Shown piece after piece: positions 34,020 to 45,380 of a DNA stretch of 64,000 bases (positions are counted from its first letter, which is position 1; every line of letters starts with the position of its first letter). The translations under genes and the position numbers were made by a program. Origin of the DNA: Fragum whitleyi (taxonomy: Eukaryota; Mollusca; Bivalvia; Cardiida; Cardiidae); the NCBI GenBank assembly GCA_948146395.1, contig OX411544.1, forward strand, positions 36,538,457 to 36,602,456, in the 5' to 3' direction. The notes below the pieces were generated by a model. That model was not told the DNA's origin. It did not search any database and worked only from the letters and a program-made list of their open reading frames with translations.

Positions 34020-34334
34020 AGTCTAGTCAAAACCATTCTAAATCATTTACCCAGCGTTCCATTCATGGACCTTTTGAAATACTAACTCAAAATGCCCCAA
34101 AATTATTCAAACAGCATTCAATCGACGAAAACCATTCCGAAAGCATTCAAAATTCCATTAGCTGGAGTGGATTTGGAAGCTTCTGATTGGTCATTGAAGA
34201 CAAACATATCATCTAATAGAACAATACGTCATTATATTGTATGTTTTTGCTCAAGTTCGATAAAGAACAAAATATTTAAATAATTCAAGTCGCTTATGCT
34301 ACTAACCCTTGTCAATTTCACGATGTTCTTAATC
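34020..34334. mobile_element. M1 MITE inside the foldback element
   Basis: CAAAACCATTCTAAATCATT, CCATTCATGGACC, then AGCTGGAGTGGATTTGGAAG, and the right terminus CTTGTCAATTTCACGATGTT then CTTAA. The left terminus and central hairpin are missing. Confidence 0.75.
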
Positions 34335-34640
34335 GAAGCAAGAAATTAAATAACCTATGTATAAACACACGGACTGACAGATGGAAAAACGACACCAATA
34401 TACATCCATCTTCGACAGAAACATGTACACATAAAGATGTTTTTAGAGAAATGAGATGAATTCAAATTATGACCTGACTGTCGTGTCATATTTCATTTTA
34501 TCATATATTTTCTCAGAGACCATTTAAAACTACCATAATCCTTCAGGTGAAACGAAAGAGACAGAATATTGATATTAGGAATCTATGGTGAACAACTTGA
34601 TACCCCCCAACCCCCTCTTCCGCAAGAGTGACATGCCCTC

Positions 34641-34988
34641 CCAACTAGATACCTTAACAGTAAAATAAGCAAACGTACGTGTTAAAAATCGGCTGTCATC
34701 TTAATTTCAGTATGTTTGATTTTCAAATTTGACAGTAAATTAGAAAATAATAAGAGATAGGCTAAAACTAGGTGATTTAGTCCTGAAAGTAAGACAAGAA
34801 ATAGACCAATGCTTGCAAAGGGATTCTTATGTAATCTTTACTTTTCTAGGCTACCATCTAGAAAGACATCCGGAAAGGCAGTCAGAACACCAAAAATATC
34901 GATTGATACCTTTGTTGATTCTCACTGAGTAATAACGGTTAACTTCTCCTTTGTCCTATCAGAGATGGTTTTTGTGATGATGATGAAC

Positions 34989-35023
<35 letters not shown>

Positions 35024-36082
35024 AGGCAAATTTCTTATTTAAAACTGGCTGCCATCTACCATTCATCATGTTTGATCTTCAAAAAGATATTGGCTATTTC
35101 AGCATTTAGTAAGAACATTAAATATTTATGTTGTTGGTTAGTAGAGATTATTAAAAAACAAAGATTGATCATATACAAGTTGTTCAAATTTATTTACTTG
35201 TATTTGCATTGGTTGCCATTTAGAAAAAACGCCCCCAAAAGGCAGTCAGGACTCAAAACATCTTCTTAAAACAACTTGATTCAACCTTGGGGATGTTTAA
35301 TTAACAATTTCGTGGTAAAATCAGAGATGATTGTTTAGCAAAGTACATGGTTACCCTTTATCTTACATAGAATGCACCAGAAAATAGCAAAATTTCTATC
35401 TTAAACTGGCTGCCATCTCTAATGAAGGATGTTTCGATAGCCAAATTATCTTTAACTAATAGATATTGTACCAATGACGTGAAAAATACATGTTTTTTGT
35501 CCTAAAATATGATTTAAAATCAAGTGATATCCGTATAGTGCCTCCTGGTTAATTTGTATTTTTAGTGGCTTTTCTTAGAAAAACGCCGAGATAGGCAGTC
35601 AGAACCCGAAATATCGACTGATTACAACTTGATTTGAACTCAGAAAGGTCATATCAACAATATCATAGCACTTTTCAAAATGATCTATGGTGTAGTACAT
35701 GATGAACTCTTTTATCTCATGGATATCATCGAAAAAATAGCAAAATACTTATCTAGAACTGGCTGCCATCCCCCATTTCGGAAGTTGGGATTTTCAAAAT
35801 CATTTTTAGTAATAAAAAGGTTTTACCAGAACGCAAAATATATATGTTTTAAAATCTCAAAAATATTTAAAATGAAAAAAAAATCACTCTTTAGTGTACC
35901 AAAGGTAAAATGAATTTATTCATGGCTGCCATCTAGAAAACCACTCGGAATGGCAGTCGGGACCCAAATTATCACCTGTTAACATCTTGATTCTCACTCA
36001 GGGAGGTCCTATGAACATTTCCATACCACTCTCGGAGAGCCCTTATTGGGGTGCACGGTGACCCCTCCTGGCCCACGGACTA
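34641..36082 (-). repeat. Right arm of the foldback element
   Basis: Mirror of the left arm unit by unit, not merely by consensus. The block CTTCCGAA.TGGG..GATGG at 31496 has its specific partner at about 35758-35790 (CCCATTTCGGAAGTTGGGA), and the terminal 170 bp match best of all. A 31-nt A run sits at about 34993-35022. Confidence 0.82.
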
Positions 36083-36344
36083 AGAATTTTACATGTAATC
36101 TGCCTTATTACAAACCAAAGGACCTCTCTATCAACAAAGCGAGTGCTCTACTAAGTACTACGATATAAAAGCTAGCTTGTACGACAAGGCAGAACGCGCG
36201 TCTCTTAAACACAACCTGTCTCTCCCACTTGGCATTTATGATTCTTCTATATTCTTCGTAATCATCTATATGTACCAAATCAAATAATGAACACCTAGTA
36301 TGGGTTATTTACAGTGGGCGTCACATGTAACCCGAAATGAATAT

Positions 36345-36577
36345 GAGCCTGTGCGTGACATTTCCAATGGTTTAATCTGTGCGTGATGACTTTGACATTG
36401 AGCTGCCTGGAAAATCTCATATTGCATTAATTTTTTTCTTTGATAAAGAACAGAATCTTTTGGTCCATCTTTTGTGTACATAGTGAAGACCCCGATCAGA
36501 CTGTGCGGCTGCACAGGATGATCTGAGTCTTAACTTGGCGCACATTTAAAATTGTTAGAAATGTCACTCTCAGGTTC
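36345..36577. mobile_element. M6 foldback repeat, copy 3
   Basis: GAGCCTGTGCGTGACATTTC at the left is mirrored by GAAATGTCACTCTCAGGTTC at the right. The hairpin core is CAGACTGTGCGGCTGCACAGG with GATCAG/ATGATCTGAG outside. Confidence 0.72.
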
Positions 36578-37534
36578 ATATTTGAATCCAAGAGAATTCA
36601 AAGCCTTGTTAATCATATATTTTCTAGCAGGATAAAAGGAAGCACCCACGAGGTCAATGATCAGCTCGACAAAGAGAAGTACAAAAGTTTCTGCAATCTC
36701 ATTTACGTCCACAGTGTGGGGTTTCAACATCTTGTAGAAGAGTGGGTCTTTTGAATAAATGATGGGTCAGATACGCGAAGATTTGTGTAATTTAAAGTTG
36801 TTCGCTTTATCTATCTTTTTTACTGTCTCAAAATTAATCCCCATTGGACTTGTTGGCGTGCTTTTATGAAGTACCTTTTGTGTCGCTAAATAATTGTGTC
36901 CAATGGGGCCGACCCATGCAGTGACAAAGACAAACTTCGCTGGGATCTTTTCGAATACCGTTAGATTGCACATGAACTTAATTATATACATCATATAACG
37001 TATAGCCTTTTACTACAATGTACCTATTTTTAAGGCTTACAGTTATAGTATCGTGAAAAGTTTTTTTATGAAAAGTTTCGGATAATAAGATAATGTTTTG
37101 GTCGTTTAGTATCGTTTCATAATGCACCTTTTTGCCATATCCTGGTCGTTATGTATTTATTCGTGATAACTATCATTTTAACGCGAGAATTAGTCCTTAA
37201 TAGAACCGGAGTGGCGAGTTCATCGCTTCGTCATCACTATGGTTTGCAAGTAAAACACATATCAAATTATCTTTTTTCAAACTTTATAGGAGGAATTATT
37301 GCATATCAAATATTTCATTTTCACCACAGAGACCTCGGGGTCACTGACTGCAGATCGTCTATTATTATATCATAACATGAACTATCGACAGATGATAGCA
37401 TTGTCATTTAATCCAACAATGACTTTTCAAATTTAGTCATTGAACCCGATTTGTACTTAAAATATTTGACACGTCATGCAAAAACGAAACATGTAGGAAT
37501 TTGCTTTTTGGCTTGACTGTTTGTTTGTTTATTT
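36578..37534. other. Gene-less stretch with one short hairpin
   Basis: CCCCATTGGAC at about 36839 pairs with GTCCAATGGGG ending about 36907 around a roughly 50-nt loop. Otherwise nothing recognised. Confidence 0.4.
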
Positions 37535-37580
37535 TTTGTTTGTTTGAATTGGGTTTTACGCAGCTCTCAACTTGCGAAAC
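37535..37580 (-). mobile_element. SINE-C 3'-end fragment
   Basis: GTTTGAATTGGGTTTTACGC then AGCTCTCAAC matches the distal end of SINE-C at 53432-53462 and 57500. The rest is absent. Confidence 0.55.
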
Positions 37581-38439
37581 AATGGCTCTGAATAGGTAGT
37601 GAAGTTTGACTGCATAACCATTAGTTTTTTATGGCTATGCGACCAAGGCATAGTACGAGTAAATACAGCCTTGATGTAGCAGTGTTTACGTTGGTCGCTC
37701 ATCAGGAAAACGAATCAATAATTAAATAATTTTCTATCGCTATATTCAAAATAGAACTTTTAATATTGTTTTACTTATTTGTCATCTTTCATTTGTTTAT
37801 TTGTTTGTCATGTTCCGTATTGTTATTACATTATGAGATGGCCAAGGGCAATATTTTTGCCGACATGCCGTATTATGAAATAAAAAAAAATGATGATAAG
37901 ATTTTCGAACAACTGTTTTCAACTTGCATTGCCATACACAGTTCTTTTTCAAGATTTTTTACCTTTTATCATATCAAATCAAGCTAGATATGATCTATAT
38001 GTATACGTTTGTCTGAATAAGAAAATGTTGTTTATATAATGATGAAATTGACATTGGAATAGAGAAAACAAATAATGAATTGCCTAGGTAAACTACACTT
38101 CTTAAAGGAAACATGTTATTTAATTACAAGACATTTTAAGGGAAGAGTTAAAACTTGCGACAAAAAGCCACAGCACATACAGAACAAAGGCTTTCGTGAT
38201 ATCAATGTTCATCTAGATCGTAATGACCATGTTGCAGGCTATAGACGATTGACTAACTGTTCTATCTAGCTCCCAATCGCGAGAAATTTTACCACAAGAT
38301 TGGATAGATAGCACAAAACAAACGCTTTGAAAATGTCGTTCCTTTGTGCCAATGTAAGACTGGAATGACAGGAACTTTGATACTTGAAATATAATGCAAG
38401 GTGTTCTTTCAAAAAAACAGCTAAATGTATTCATGATAA
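37581..38439. other. Gene-less AT-rich stretch
   Basis: Nothing recognised. Confidence 0.4.
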
Positions 38440-38551
38440 TAAAACCTGACAAACTGTTCGCAAATTATACCCCGCTTTGCACGCAAGTGCGCGGACAAAG
38501 CGGGGTATAATTTGCAGACACTTTGTCACGTTATTTTATCCTGAACGCAGG
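38440..38551. mobile_element. M4 MITE, copy 3
   Basis: AAATTATACCCCGCTTTGCA pairs with ACAAAGCGGGGTATAATTTG around CGCAAGTGCGCG. The right end is ATCCTGAACGCAGGA; the left end has lost most of the terminal repeat (AACCTGACAAACTG). Confidence 0.82.
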
Positions 38552-39824
38552 AAAGAAAGGCACAGGGTATAAAATCATATCCGAAACTCGTAAATTGACC
38601 GTGCAGAATCATTTAAACATGTCCGCCCGTAAAGGGAATTGGAATAGCTTGTCAAAAAAGCAAGGATTGTGAAAAATGACGCAAGTAAAAAACGCCCCGG
38701 TCATGACAAAGTTATAAACACTTCGGCTTCACAATCAAAAGGACACGGGCTCGTCGAATGTGTCGGGTAGCCTTTCCGACAGTTGTCTTCCTTCAGTTGT
38801 AAAGAAATCCTAAGCCTGAGTAGCATGCACAGCTGGAGACTCGGAATAGTATTCAATGGAAGTTCTGTCTGTGTTCAGGATGACAAACCGGTGCTAATCG
38901 TTTTGCAAATTAAACGTAATCTATTAGTATTTGCTTTATTTTGTTCGAATGGGGTTTCATTCCACTTTCAACATTATAAATACATGTAATACATATAATA
39001 TATCGCGAAGCACCAGTACAACAACAGCCTTTCACCTCGGCTTTAGATAAATAATCTATTTTTAGTTCTGTTCATAAGGATTCGTGGATTTTTATTGGAC
39101 GAAAAGAATGTTATATTGCACCAAGAGCACGCTTTTGTATTCGAAGCTATTTCGTAAGCTTCAACACAAAATAGTAACAAAAAAGATCCTTTTTTATTTA
39201 TTTTTATCCCATATTCGCTTCTTGATACATGTATTAAGTTATAACATGGAAAGCGAGTATGTATTGATTTCCTGCAGGTATTAAACTAAAGACCAATCAC
39301 ACTCATGTATTCGCGTACTTATACAGGATGACAACTTTTTAAGATTCATACCTCCATGAAATAAGCATAACTCTTCAAATCTTTCCTTTATGACGAACGG
39401 GTGAACTAGCAAGTCTTTAAAATAAGTAATTGTGCCATTTAGCACAGACCCTAAATTTGTCCAATAATTTCGATACCGATTTATCATAGGTGCACATAAT
39501 CAATTAATTTTTTCTAAACGTTAAAATGTTTCGTTAAAAATAAAATGAATTTCTGTATTAATGTATTGATTTATACCATTTCGATATACAATAGTTTATA
39601 GGACGCAATAACCACAGGACTCTTCAACTATATAAAGTTGTTACCTAAACACTCGAAACCGTCCCTCCTACCGCCATTCAAAATAAATGACAAATTCTTT
39701 CAAAAATGAATTCCGATTATGTAGCATTATTGGATTACACAATGGAAAAAATGCCGCTTAAAATTAGTTCCCCCATAGGAGGTTTACTGAAGAACAAATC
39801 ATTACATTTTGGAATTCAGATGAT
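38552..39824. other. Gene-less stretch with SINE-C fragment
   Basis: 38943-39025 (TTCGAATGGGGTTTCATTCC, CACTTTCAACATTATAAATA, ATATCGCGAAGCACCAGTAC) is a deleted SINE-C remnant. The rest has no recognisable structure. Confidence 0.5.
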
Positions 39825-40232
39825 ACAGTCACTTACGTCGTAAAATTTACATTCATCTCCATCAAAACTATTCACAATAACTCGCTCAGCGCTCCATTCA
39901 TTCATTCATTCCAAACACTCACTCAAATCATTCAAAAACGCTCCAAACTTACTGAAAAGATATAATCAACAAGGTCTTTCAAATGAAATAAAATTAGAAA
40001 AAAAATCTAGATTTCACTGACATAATTGAAATTGTAAGCGTCTGATAGGTTCTTGAAGAAATAAAAAGCTATTGTTAGAATTTTATGCTATTTCTTTAAA
40101 GGCAGGTAATAAATATCACTAATTTTGTTCATCCTGAACCTACCACGAAATTCACTTAAAACACTCATTCAATTTCATTCCAAAATATTTCCAAGTCATT
40201 CATCTTGCCAGTTTCATGATGTTGTTTTCTGT
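39825..40232. mobile_element. M1 MITE, full length
   Basis: Left ACAGTCACTTACGTCGTAAA; right CCAGTTTCATGATGTTGTTT then TCTGTA. Contains an unexpanded CATTCATTCATTCATTCC seed near 39896-39912. The central hairpin is reduced to GGCAGGTAATAAATATCAC. Confidence 0.82.
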
Positions 40233-40726
40233 ACATCAAAATTGAACTGATTGTATTGTGTAGGGAGATCAAAGTCCAGATTTCCTCGTTTCATTTTTTT
40301 TAAATCGCTCTCGAACTTGGGACCTTTTGATCAAGAGCCCTTTGCTCAATCTCTTTACAACCTACTTCCCTTATTCAGTTATCATTTTTCAATGTCATTC
40401 TGGGTTGATCAATCTTCTACATATATAGTCCCTATAGGCTTTAGATCAATTTATCTTTAACATTATTTTCTGGTCTTATTTCATAGTACGTATAATATGT
40501 AAGTTCAATCTACCATGCTGCATCTACCATGGAAAAGAAGGAGAGGAAAGAAAAAAAAAATGTGATTCGTCACACAAATATTTGAAAAAAAAACACTAGA
40601 AACCTCGTGCAATAAATATTTGGAAAGGATATTGACCCCAGTGGCGGTCAATCATAGGTCCCTTTTTCGAAATAGTTGTAAAAAGAATGTAGAATGACCA
40701 CTCAAAAGATATAAAAAAAAATATGT
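40233..40726. other. Gene-less AT-rich stretch
   Basis: Nothing recognised. Confidence 0.4.
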
Positions 40727-40860
40727 AATAACTATACAAATATCCGTGTGATAAAACCCCATATGATATTTTTTTAGATATCACATGGATATTTTTAGAA
40801 CAATGGCATAATGCAGATATTTTTAGAAACGTGAAAAAAGGTTGTATTTTTGTTAGAACG
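40727..40860. mobile_element. M5 MITE, truncated copy 2
   Basis: CTATACAAATATCCGTGTGA, AACCCCATATGATATTTTTT, TATCACATGGATATTTTTAG, AACAATGGCATAATGCAGAT. Lost after AGAAACGTG, where an M1 half follows. Confidence 0.78.
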
Positions 40861-40978
40861 ATCGAATTAGCGATAGACTATTTCATCCCTTGAATTTCAC
40901 TCAAAACTCACTTATCGCACCCAATCAATTTCAATCCAAAATCATTCACTCAGTCAATTTCCCGAGGTTGTAAACTGA
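40861..40978. mobile_element. M1 MITE, right half only
   Basis: ATCGAATTAGCGATAGACTA, TTTCACTCAAAACTCACTTA, AATCCAAAATCATTCACTCA, then GTCAATTTCCCGAGGTTGTA. Confidence 0.72.
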
Positions 40979-41321
40979 ACTTTATGCTGTTTCAAGATGG
41001 TACGGGTTGGGTTTTTTTCCCTCAGTCTGGTCACAAATAATTTTCTCTTCGTGTAAGGGTCCCACGTGAAGTGGAATGACGGAGACCAAAAAGAATTTGC
41101 AGTGTCACTGGTGTTATGAGATTAACTCTAAGAGTGTTATGTTATTAAATAATCTATTAAGAAATGGAAAATCGTGTCAGATTCTTTCACTACTAACAAA
41201 GCCCAATCTACAAAGAAAACAAAACAGTTCGTCAGTTCGTTTTCATCCTTCTGAGAGCACGGGTTAAACTCAGTGTTTTTGACAACCCCTTTCCATTTTT
41301 TTTCGAAAGTTTAGATTTGCA
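40979..41321. other. Gene-less stretch
   Basis: Nothing recognised. Confidence 0.4.
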
Positions 41322-41758
41322 CAGTTAATAACATCGTGAAATTGACGAGATGAATGATTTGGGAACGATTTTGGAATGAAATTGAATGATTGTGTAGAGC
41401 GAGTGTTGAGTGAAATTAAAGGGAGGTATTCCAATATCGCTAATTTTGTTCAAGATAAACAAAATTATCGATGTGTATTTCCTCCCTTTAATAAATTATA
41501 CGTCTTTTTCTGATTGTGTGTCTTTGTTGACGAATCATACACTTTAAAAATCCACACCAGCCAATGAAATCGTCGAATAATTAAATCGATTTAAATTAAA
41601 TGTTGATCTTCTTGAATAATTTCAAATTGCTTTCGAATGCCTTCGGAGTTTTTGACCGATTTGAGTGAGTGTTTGGAATGACTGAATGGAAAGCTGAGTG
41701 AATGATTTTAATTGATTTCGAACGGATTTTTTGTCAATTTTATGATGTTTTTAACTGT
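41322..41758. mobile_element. M1 MITE, full length, well preserved
   Basis: CAGTTAATAACATCGTGAAA on the left and GTCAATTTTATGATGTTTTT then AACTGTA on the right. The hairpin is GGGAGGTATTCCAATATCGC with TCGATGTGTATTTCCTCCC. The middle marker GTGTGTCTTTGTTGACGAATC and CACACCAGCCAATGAAATCG define the subfamily also seen at 17538 and 62558. Confidence 0.9.
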
Positions 41759-42104
41759 ACAAAGTCTAAGAGGTTGTAGAAGAAATCAAAGTCTGAGAGG
41801 ATTGAAGGGAAACCATACAGTGCGTAAAATATTCTGAGGAAAAGGAGAAAGGAACTTGTTAGGGCCAATTCGAATTCAACAATAGTTTCTGTGTTAGATA
41901 AATGGAAGAACATTTTAGAACTGCGTGCGGTAAAAGCATTGAATAGAAAACGAACGAAGCAAAGCACGGTTTCTGTTTCTGACATCGGCTATATTTATGG
42001 GTTCAGCTATCGGTCACACATTCAACGCCAGTTCCGTTCTGTAACAAGTAAATAGAAACGAGCGAGTTTGGTCAAAGCACAAAAAAACTACTATTACAAA
42101 GTAC
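41759..42104. other. Gene-less stretch
   Basis: Nothing recognised. Confidence 0.4.
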
Positions 42105-42276
42105 AGGTAGGAACATCGTAAAATTGACAAGTTGCCTGTTTTATGAATGGTTGAAAAATGAAATTGAACGAATGTGGTGAGCGAGTTTTGAATAATGATC
42201 AAGGGAGGTAAACCATAATCGCTAATTTCTTCAATCGGATGAACTTAGCGATAATTATTTACCTCTATTTAATAAT
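42105..42276. mobile_element. M1 MITE, left part (split copy)
   Basis: GGAACATCGTAAAATTGACA, GAGCGAGTTTTGAATAATG, then the complete central hairpin GGGAGGTAAACCATAATCGC with GCGATAATTATTTACCTCT. It is cut right after AATAATACCTC; its right part resumes at 43442. Confidence 0.82.
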
Positions 42277-43441
42277 ACCTCTTTTAAGCCCACCTCACCC
42301 GTCCGTCCGTCAACAATTTTTTTAAACATCTTCTCCTCCTAAACCAAATCAAAGCAAATCAAGTTGAAACTTGGCAGAGATGTTCCTTGGGTGAAGCTAT
42401 TCAAAGTTTGTTAAAAGAATTCAATTCTATGAATACTCTGGTTGCCATGGTAACAGAAAGGCTGAAAATCGCGAAAATCTTAGAAAAAAATCATCACCTC
42501 CTAAACCACTTGGCCAATCATGCTGAAACTTGGCAGAGGTGTCCTTGGGTTAAGCTCTTTAAAGTTGTTAAGAGAATCTAATTTCATCAAAAACTCAGGT
42601 TTCCATGGTAAAGGAAAGATTGAAAAATGGCCGAAAACGGCCGAAAACGGCCGAAAATCTTAGAAAAAATTCGTCTCCTCCTAAACCACTAAGCCAATCA
42701 AGCTGAAACTTGGCAGGGATGTTTCTTGAGTAAAGCCCTTTAATAGTTGTTAAGAGAATTTAATTTCATCAAAAACTCTGGTTTCCATATAGACGGAAAG
42801 GTTGAAAAATTGCCGAAATTGGCCGAAAATCTTAGAAAAAATTCGTCTCCTCCTAAACCACTAACCAAATCAAGCTCAAACTTGACAGGGATGTTCCTTG
42901 GGTGAAGTTTTTCAAAAGTCGTTGAAAGAATTTAATTTCATCAAAAACTCTGGTTTGCATGGAAACAGAAAGGCTGAAAAAAGGACGAAAATTGCTGAAA
43001 ATATTAGAAAAACTTCTTCTCCATCTAAAGCACAAGCTGAAACTTGGTAGGGATGTTCTTTGGGCGAATCTCTACCAAAATTGTAAAAATAAATTTATTC
43101 AATCAAAATCACTGGTTTCCATGGTATTGGAAATATCAAAATATTGCCAAAAATATCAGAGAAGGTTAATCTTCGCCTTAACTATTAGGCATATCTTAAG
43201 CTTGACAGGGATATTCTTAAGGTTTAGGTCTACTAAACTTGTTAGAAGAATTCAATTCCATCAATAACTTTGCTTGCAATTAAAAAGAAAATCAAATTTC
43301 AGTAGGAGGAAATTAAAGTCTGTTTCTTTTAAATCCACTCTAATTGTACATCAGGCAATCTATGGTATTTATAACATTGTTGACAAGTTATGAGTTGACT
43401 TACTCAGGTGAGCGATTTAGGACCATCATGGTCCTCTTGTT
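42277..43441 (+). mobile_element. Tandem-repeat element (Helentron/Pearl-like), inserted in M1
   Basis: Core: about five to six units of roughly 173 bp, each with CTCCTCCTAAACCACT, GCTGAAACTTGGCAGGGATG, TTCCTTGGGT and CTGGTTTCCATGG (starts near 42332, 42500, 42675, 42848, 43019, 43165). It ends GGTGAGCGATTTAGGACCAT with a terminal hairpin AGGACCATCATGGTCCT then CTTGT (43419-43440). Tandem units between unique ends plus a 3' hairpin match the plan of bivalve Pearl elements and Helentron-associated elements (inference). Confidence 0.78.
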
Positions 43442-43680
43442 TATGATTTTGTGTCTTCACGGAAAAATCAGCCGATTAACAAATCAACACCAGACAACAA
43501 AATCATGCAACTACTTGATTCAAACCGTGATGATTTGAACCATTTTAAGAAGTTTTCTTAAATATTTTCGGAGCGTTCTTTCAGTGACCGGAGTGGGTGC
43601 TTGGAAAAATAATTGGATCGCTGAGCAAGGGATTTCGAATGGTTTTGATTGAAATGAATGCCAATTTCACGATGTCATTG
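43442..43680. mobile_element. M1 MITE, right part (split copy)
   Basis: Resumes with TGATTTTGTGTCTTCACGG, AACAAATCAACACCAGACAA, GAGTGGGTGCTTGG, and ends GCCAATTTCACGATGTCATT. Together with 42105-42276 it makes one M1 of the 41322 subfamily. Confidence 0.8.
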
Positions 43681-43734
43681 GTGGTAAATTATCAAACTAT
43701 TGAGCTGACGAACTAACAAACCACTATAAGACTG

Positions 43735-43932
43735 AATGAATGAATGAATAAATGATTGAACGAACGAACGAACGAATGAATGAATTAATGAATGAATGCA
43801 TGAACGAACGAATGAACGAACGAACGATCGAATGAATGAATTATTGAGTGGATTATTGAATGAACGAATGAATGAATGAATGAATGAATGAATGAATGAA
43901 TGAATGAATGAATGAATGAATGAATGAATAAT
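43735..43932. repeat. (TGAA/CGAA)n imperfect tetranucleotide array
   Basis: Mixed TGAA, CGAA and TGAC units, becoming a pure (TGAA)n run from about 43866. It starts about 55 bp past the end of the split M1, so it may have grown from M1 sequence. Confidence 0.93.
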
Positions 43933-44369
43933 CTGCTGCGAATTACCTGAGAAGATATACAATTAAAAACGTCTTGTCAACAGTTGCTTAAATTACACAG
44001 ATTGAGCAATTATAATTGAAAATAGGTTCGTGTACTTTAGATATGGTATCTGTAGACAAAGAGTCCCTTGACACTTGATCTCGTGGAAATGTTTATTTAT
44101 GGAAGTAATGGGATTAACAGGATTACTTCTATTTTAAACCGTGATTCTATTATTGTACTTTGATAAATCCTATTTTCACGGACTCCAACAGAGATACAAG
44201 AATAACTCAAAATGATAGAAATAACCCCCTGAGAACAAATTATCAAAACTGTTTACTTTATTAATCCCTATTCCCTGTAAGTTGATTTTTCAATTAAAAT
44301 AATAACTCTTGGAATTCAATCCCAAACCTCTGGATTAAACTCAAACGGCCACGCGTATCATACTGCTTC
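43933..44369. other. Gene-less AT-rich stretch
   Basis: Nothing recognised. Confidence 0.4.
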
Positions 44370-44400
44370 GAAATTCTGCCCTGCATTCAGGATGAATTGA

Positions 44401-44530
44401 CGGACAAAGTAGGAATTCCTTCTTTACGCAGGACAATTCCGGAATTACACCGATTCTTACTTTGTGCAAAGTAAGAATCGGTATAATTCCGGAATTGTCC
44501 TGCACAAAGAAGGAATTCCTACTTTGTCCG
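44401..44530. repeat. 130-bp near-perfect palindrome
   Basis: CGGACAAAGTAGGAATTCCT... is mirrored by ...AGGAATTCCTACTTTGTCCG, with the centre at 44465/44466. I count three mismatched pairs in 65, all of transition type. The left flank TGCCCTGCATTCAGGATGAA resembles an M4 terminus, so the palindrome may be an M4 relative. Related shorter words recur at 44590-44645 and 45060-45160. Confidence 0.93.
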
Positions 44531-45059
44531 CAAATTATAGAACTATATCGAACAATCCTAGAATCGCGCAAGGGGATTTCATCTATTTTTCACCCGACGG
44601 AGTCCCTGCGCAAAATAGGAATAGTATTGGACAAAGTTAGAATTTATAGGGCAATACGGTAAAATGTTGCCTAAAATAAATACTCGTACAATTTTGTTAG
44701 TAAGATAAGTAAAATATTTTGGCTTTTACGCAATGTTTCCATAACATTTGAAATATACTTGAAAACAGATATTACTAGAACAAAATGACTTCTTTTTCAC
44801 TTCTGCTGTAACGGTATTTTTGACCACATAGTTTTAGCTCATCAACAATTACGCTTGACCGCAGTAAACCGTTAACAAAGAATGTTTATTTTGTCAAATA
44901 TACAGAAAAAAGTGAGCGTTTTCATAAAAATAAAATCAATATAAAATCTCGTGAGTTATACAACAGCAAGAACAACAGAACATACACATATGATAACATA
45001 CTATTTCGCCAATACTTACAATGTCAAGAAGTCTTAGTTTACGATGTAAAAATTACATA

Positions 45060-45160
45060 TTTTCGACTTTGTCCAGATTCCGACTTTGCGCACGGACAAT
45101 TCTGGAATCGTACGGCGCAATGTAAGAATTCTTACGATGCCCGACAAAGCAAATGGTCTT
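45060..45160. repeat. Degraded relative of the 44401 palindrome
   Basis: Shares CGACTTTGTCCAGATTCC, GACTTTGCGCACGGACAATT and CTGGAATCGTACGGCGCA with the arm sequence, in scrambled, diverged form. CGTAAGAATTCTTACG-like pairing lies near 45125-45141. Confidence 0.55.
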
Positions 45161-45241
45161 CTTTGATACATCTACCATTTATATAGAAAAAGCATTCCGA
45201 GGTTTGCCAGTTGAGTTCTGATTTTCCAGATCTCAAATTCA

Positions 45242-45380
45242 TATCATCGTTAAAATTGACACGCTGAATGCTTTTAAAATGATTTTGATTGAATAATGAA
45301 TAAAATTGAATGAGTGTTTAGAGAAAGATTTGGATAAAATCTAACGGAGTTAATACGATACCGCGATTATTAAGCTTTTT
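45242..45380. mobile_element. M1 MITE, left-half fragment
   Basis: TCATCGTTAAAATTGACACG, GATTTTGATTGAATAATGAA, GAATGAGTGTTTAGAGAAAG, then a weak centre (GGAGTTAATACGATACCGC). Confidence 0.68.

Larger units (their letters stand above)
32601..34640. other. Interior of the foldback element
   Basis: Contains a further degraded unit near 32738-32800, a 40-nt A run (33158-33197) and a loosely repetitive segment with GTGAAAGTTTCATG at about 33810 and 33943. An M1 element (34020-34334) also lies here. Short frames only; no transposase motif seen. Confidence 0.6.
31211..36082. mobile_element. Large foldback transposon with tandem-unit arms
   Basis: The ends are TAGTCCGTGGGCCAGG and the mirror CCTGGCCCACGGACTA, followed by a terminal hairpin (GGGGTCACCGTG). 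Left arm about 31211-32600, right arm about 34640-36082. Both consist of units of about 340-365 bp with two landmarks: GTCCCGACTGCC...GATGGCAGCCA (about 31332, 31673, 32024, 32366 left; about 35925, 35575, 35210, 34853 right), and GAGATGGCAGCCAGTTTAAG-like blocks (about 31503, 31862, 32210 left; about 35760, 35410, 35053, 34690 right). The interior has no transposase frame. Confidence 0.85.

Noticed and set aside
31211..36082. CRISPR-like regular spacing of GGCAGCC blocks
   Set aside because: Units are 340-365 bp and similar along their whole length, in a eukaryotic genome; no short repeat/unique spacer pattern.
36767..36994. 75-codon minus-strand frame with VTAWVGPIGHNYLATQ
   Set aside because: It overlaps a small CCCCATTGGAC hairpin, and I could not match it to a family; kept only as gene-less sequence.
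42332..43200. Repeated peptide-like frames (LLNHLANHAETWQ, METERLKKGRKLL)
   Set aside because: They are pieces of the roughly 173-bp tandem units, in inconsistent frames with stops.
43675..43962. 95-codon minus-strand frame rich in SFIH/SFVR
   Set aside because: Translation of the TGAA/CGAA array.
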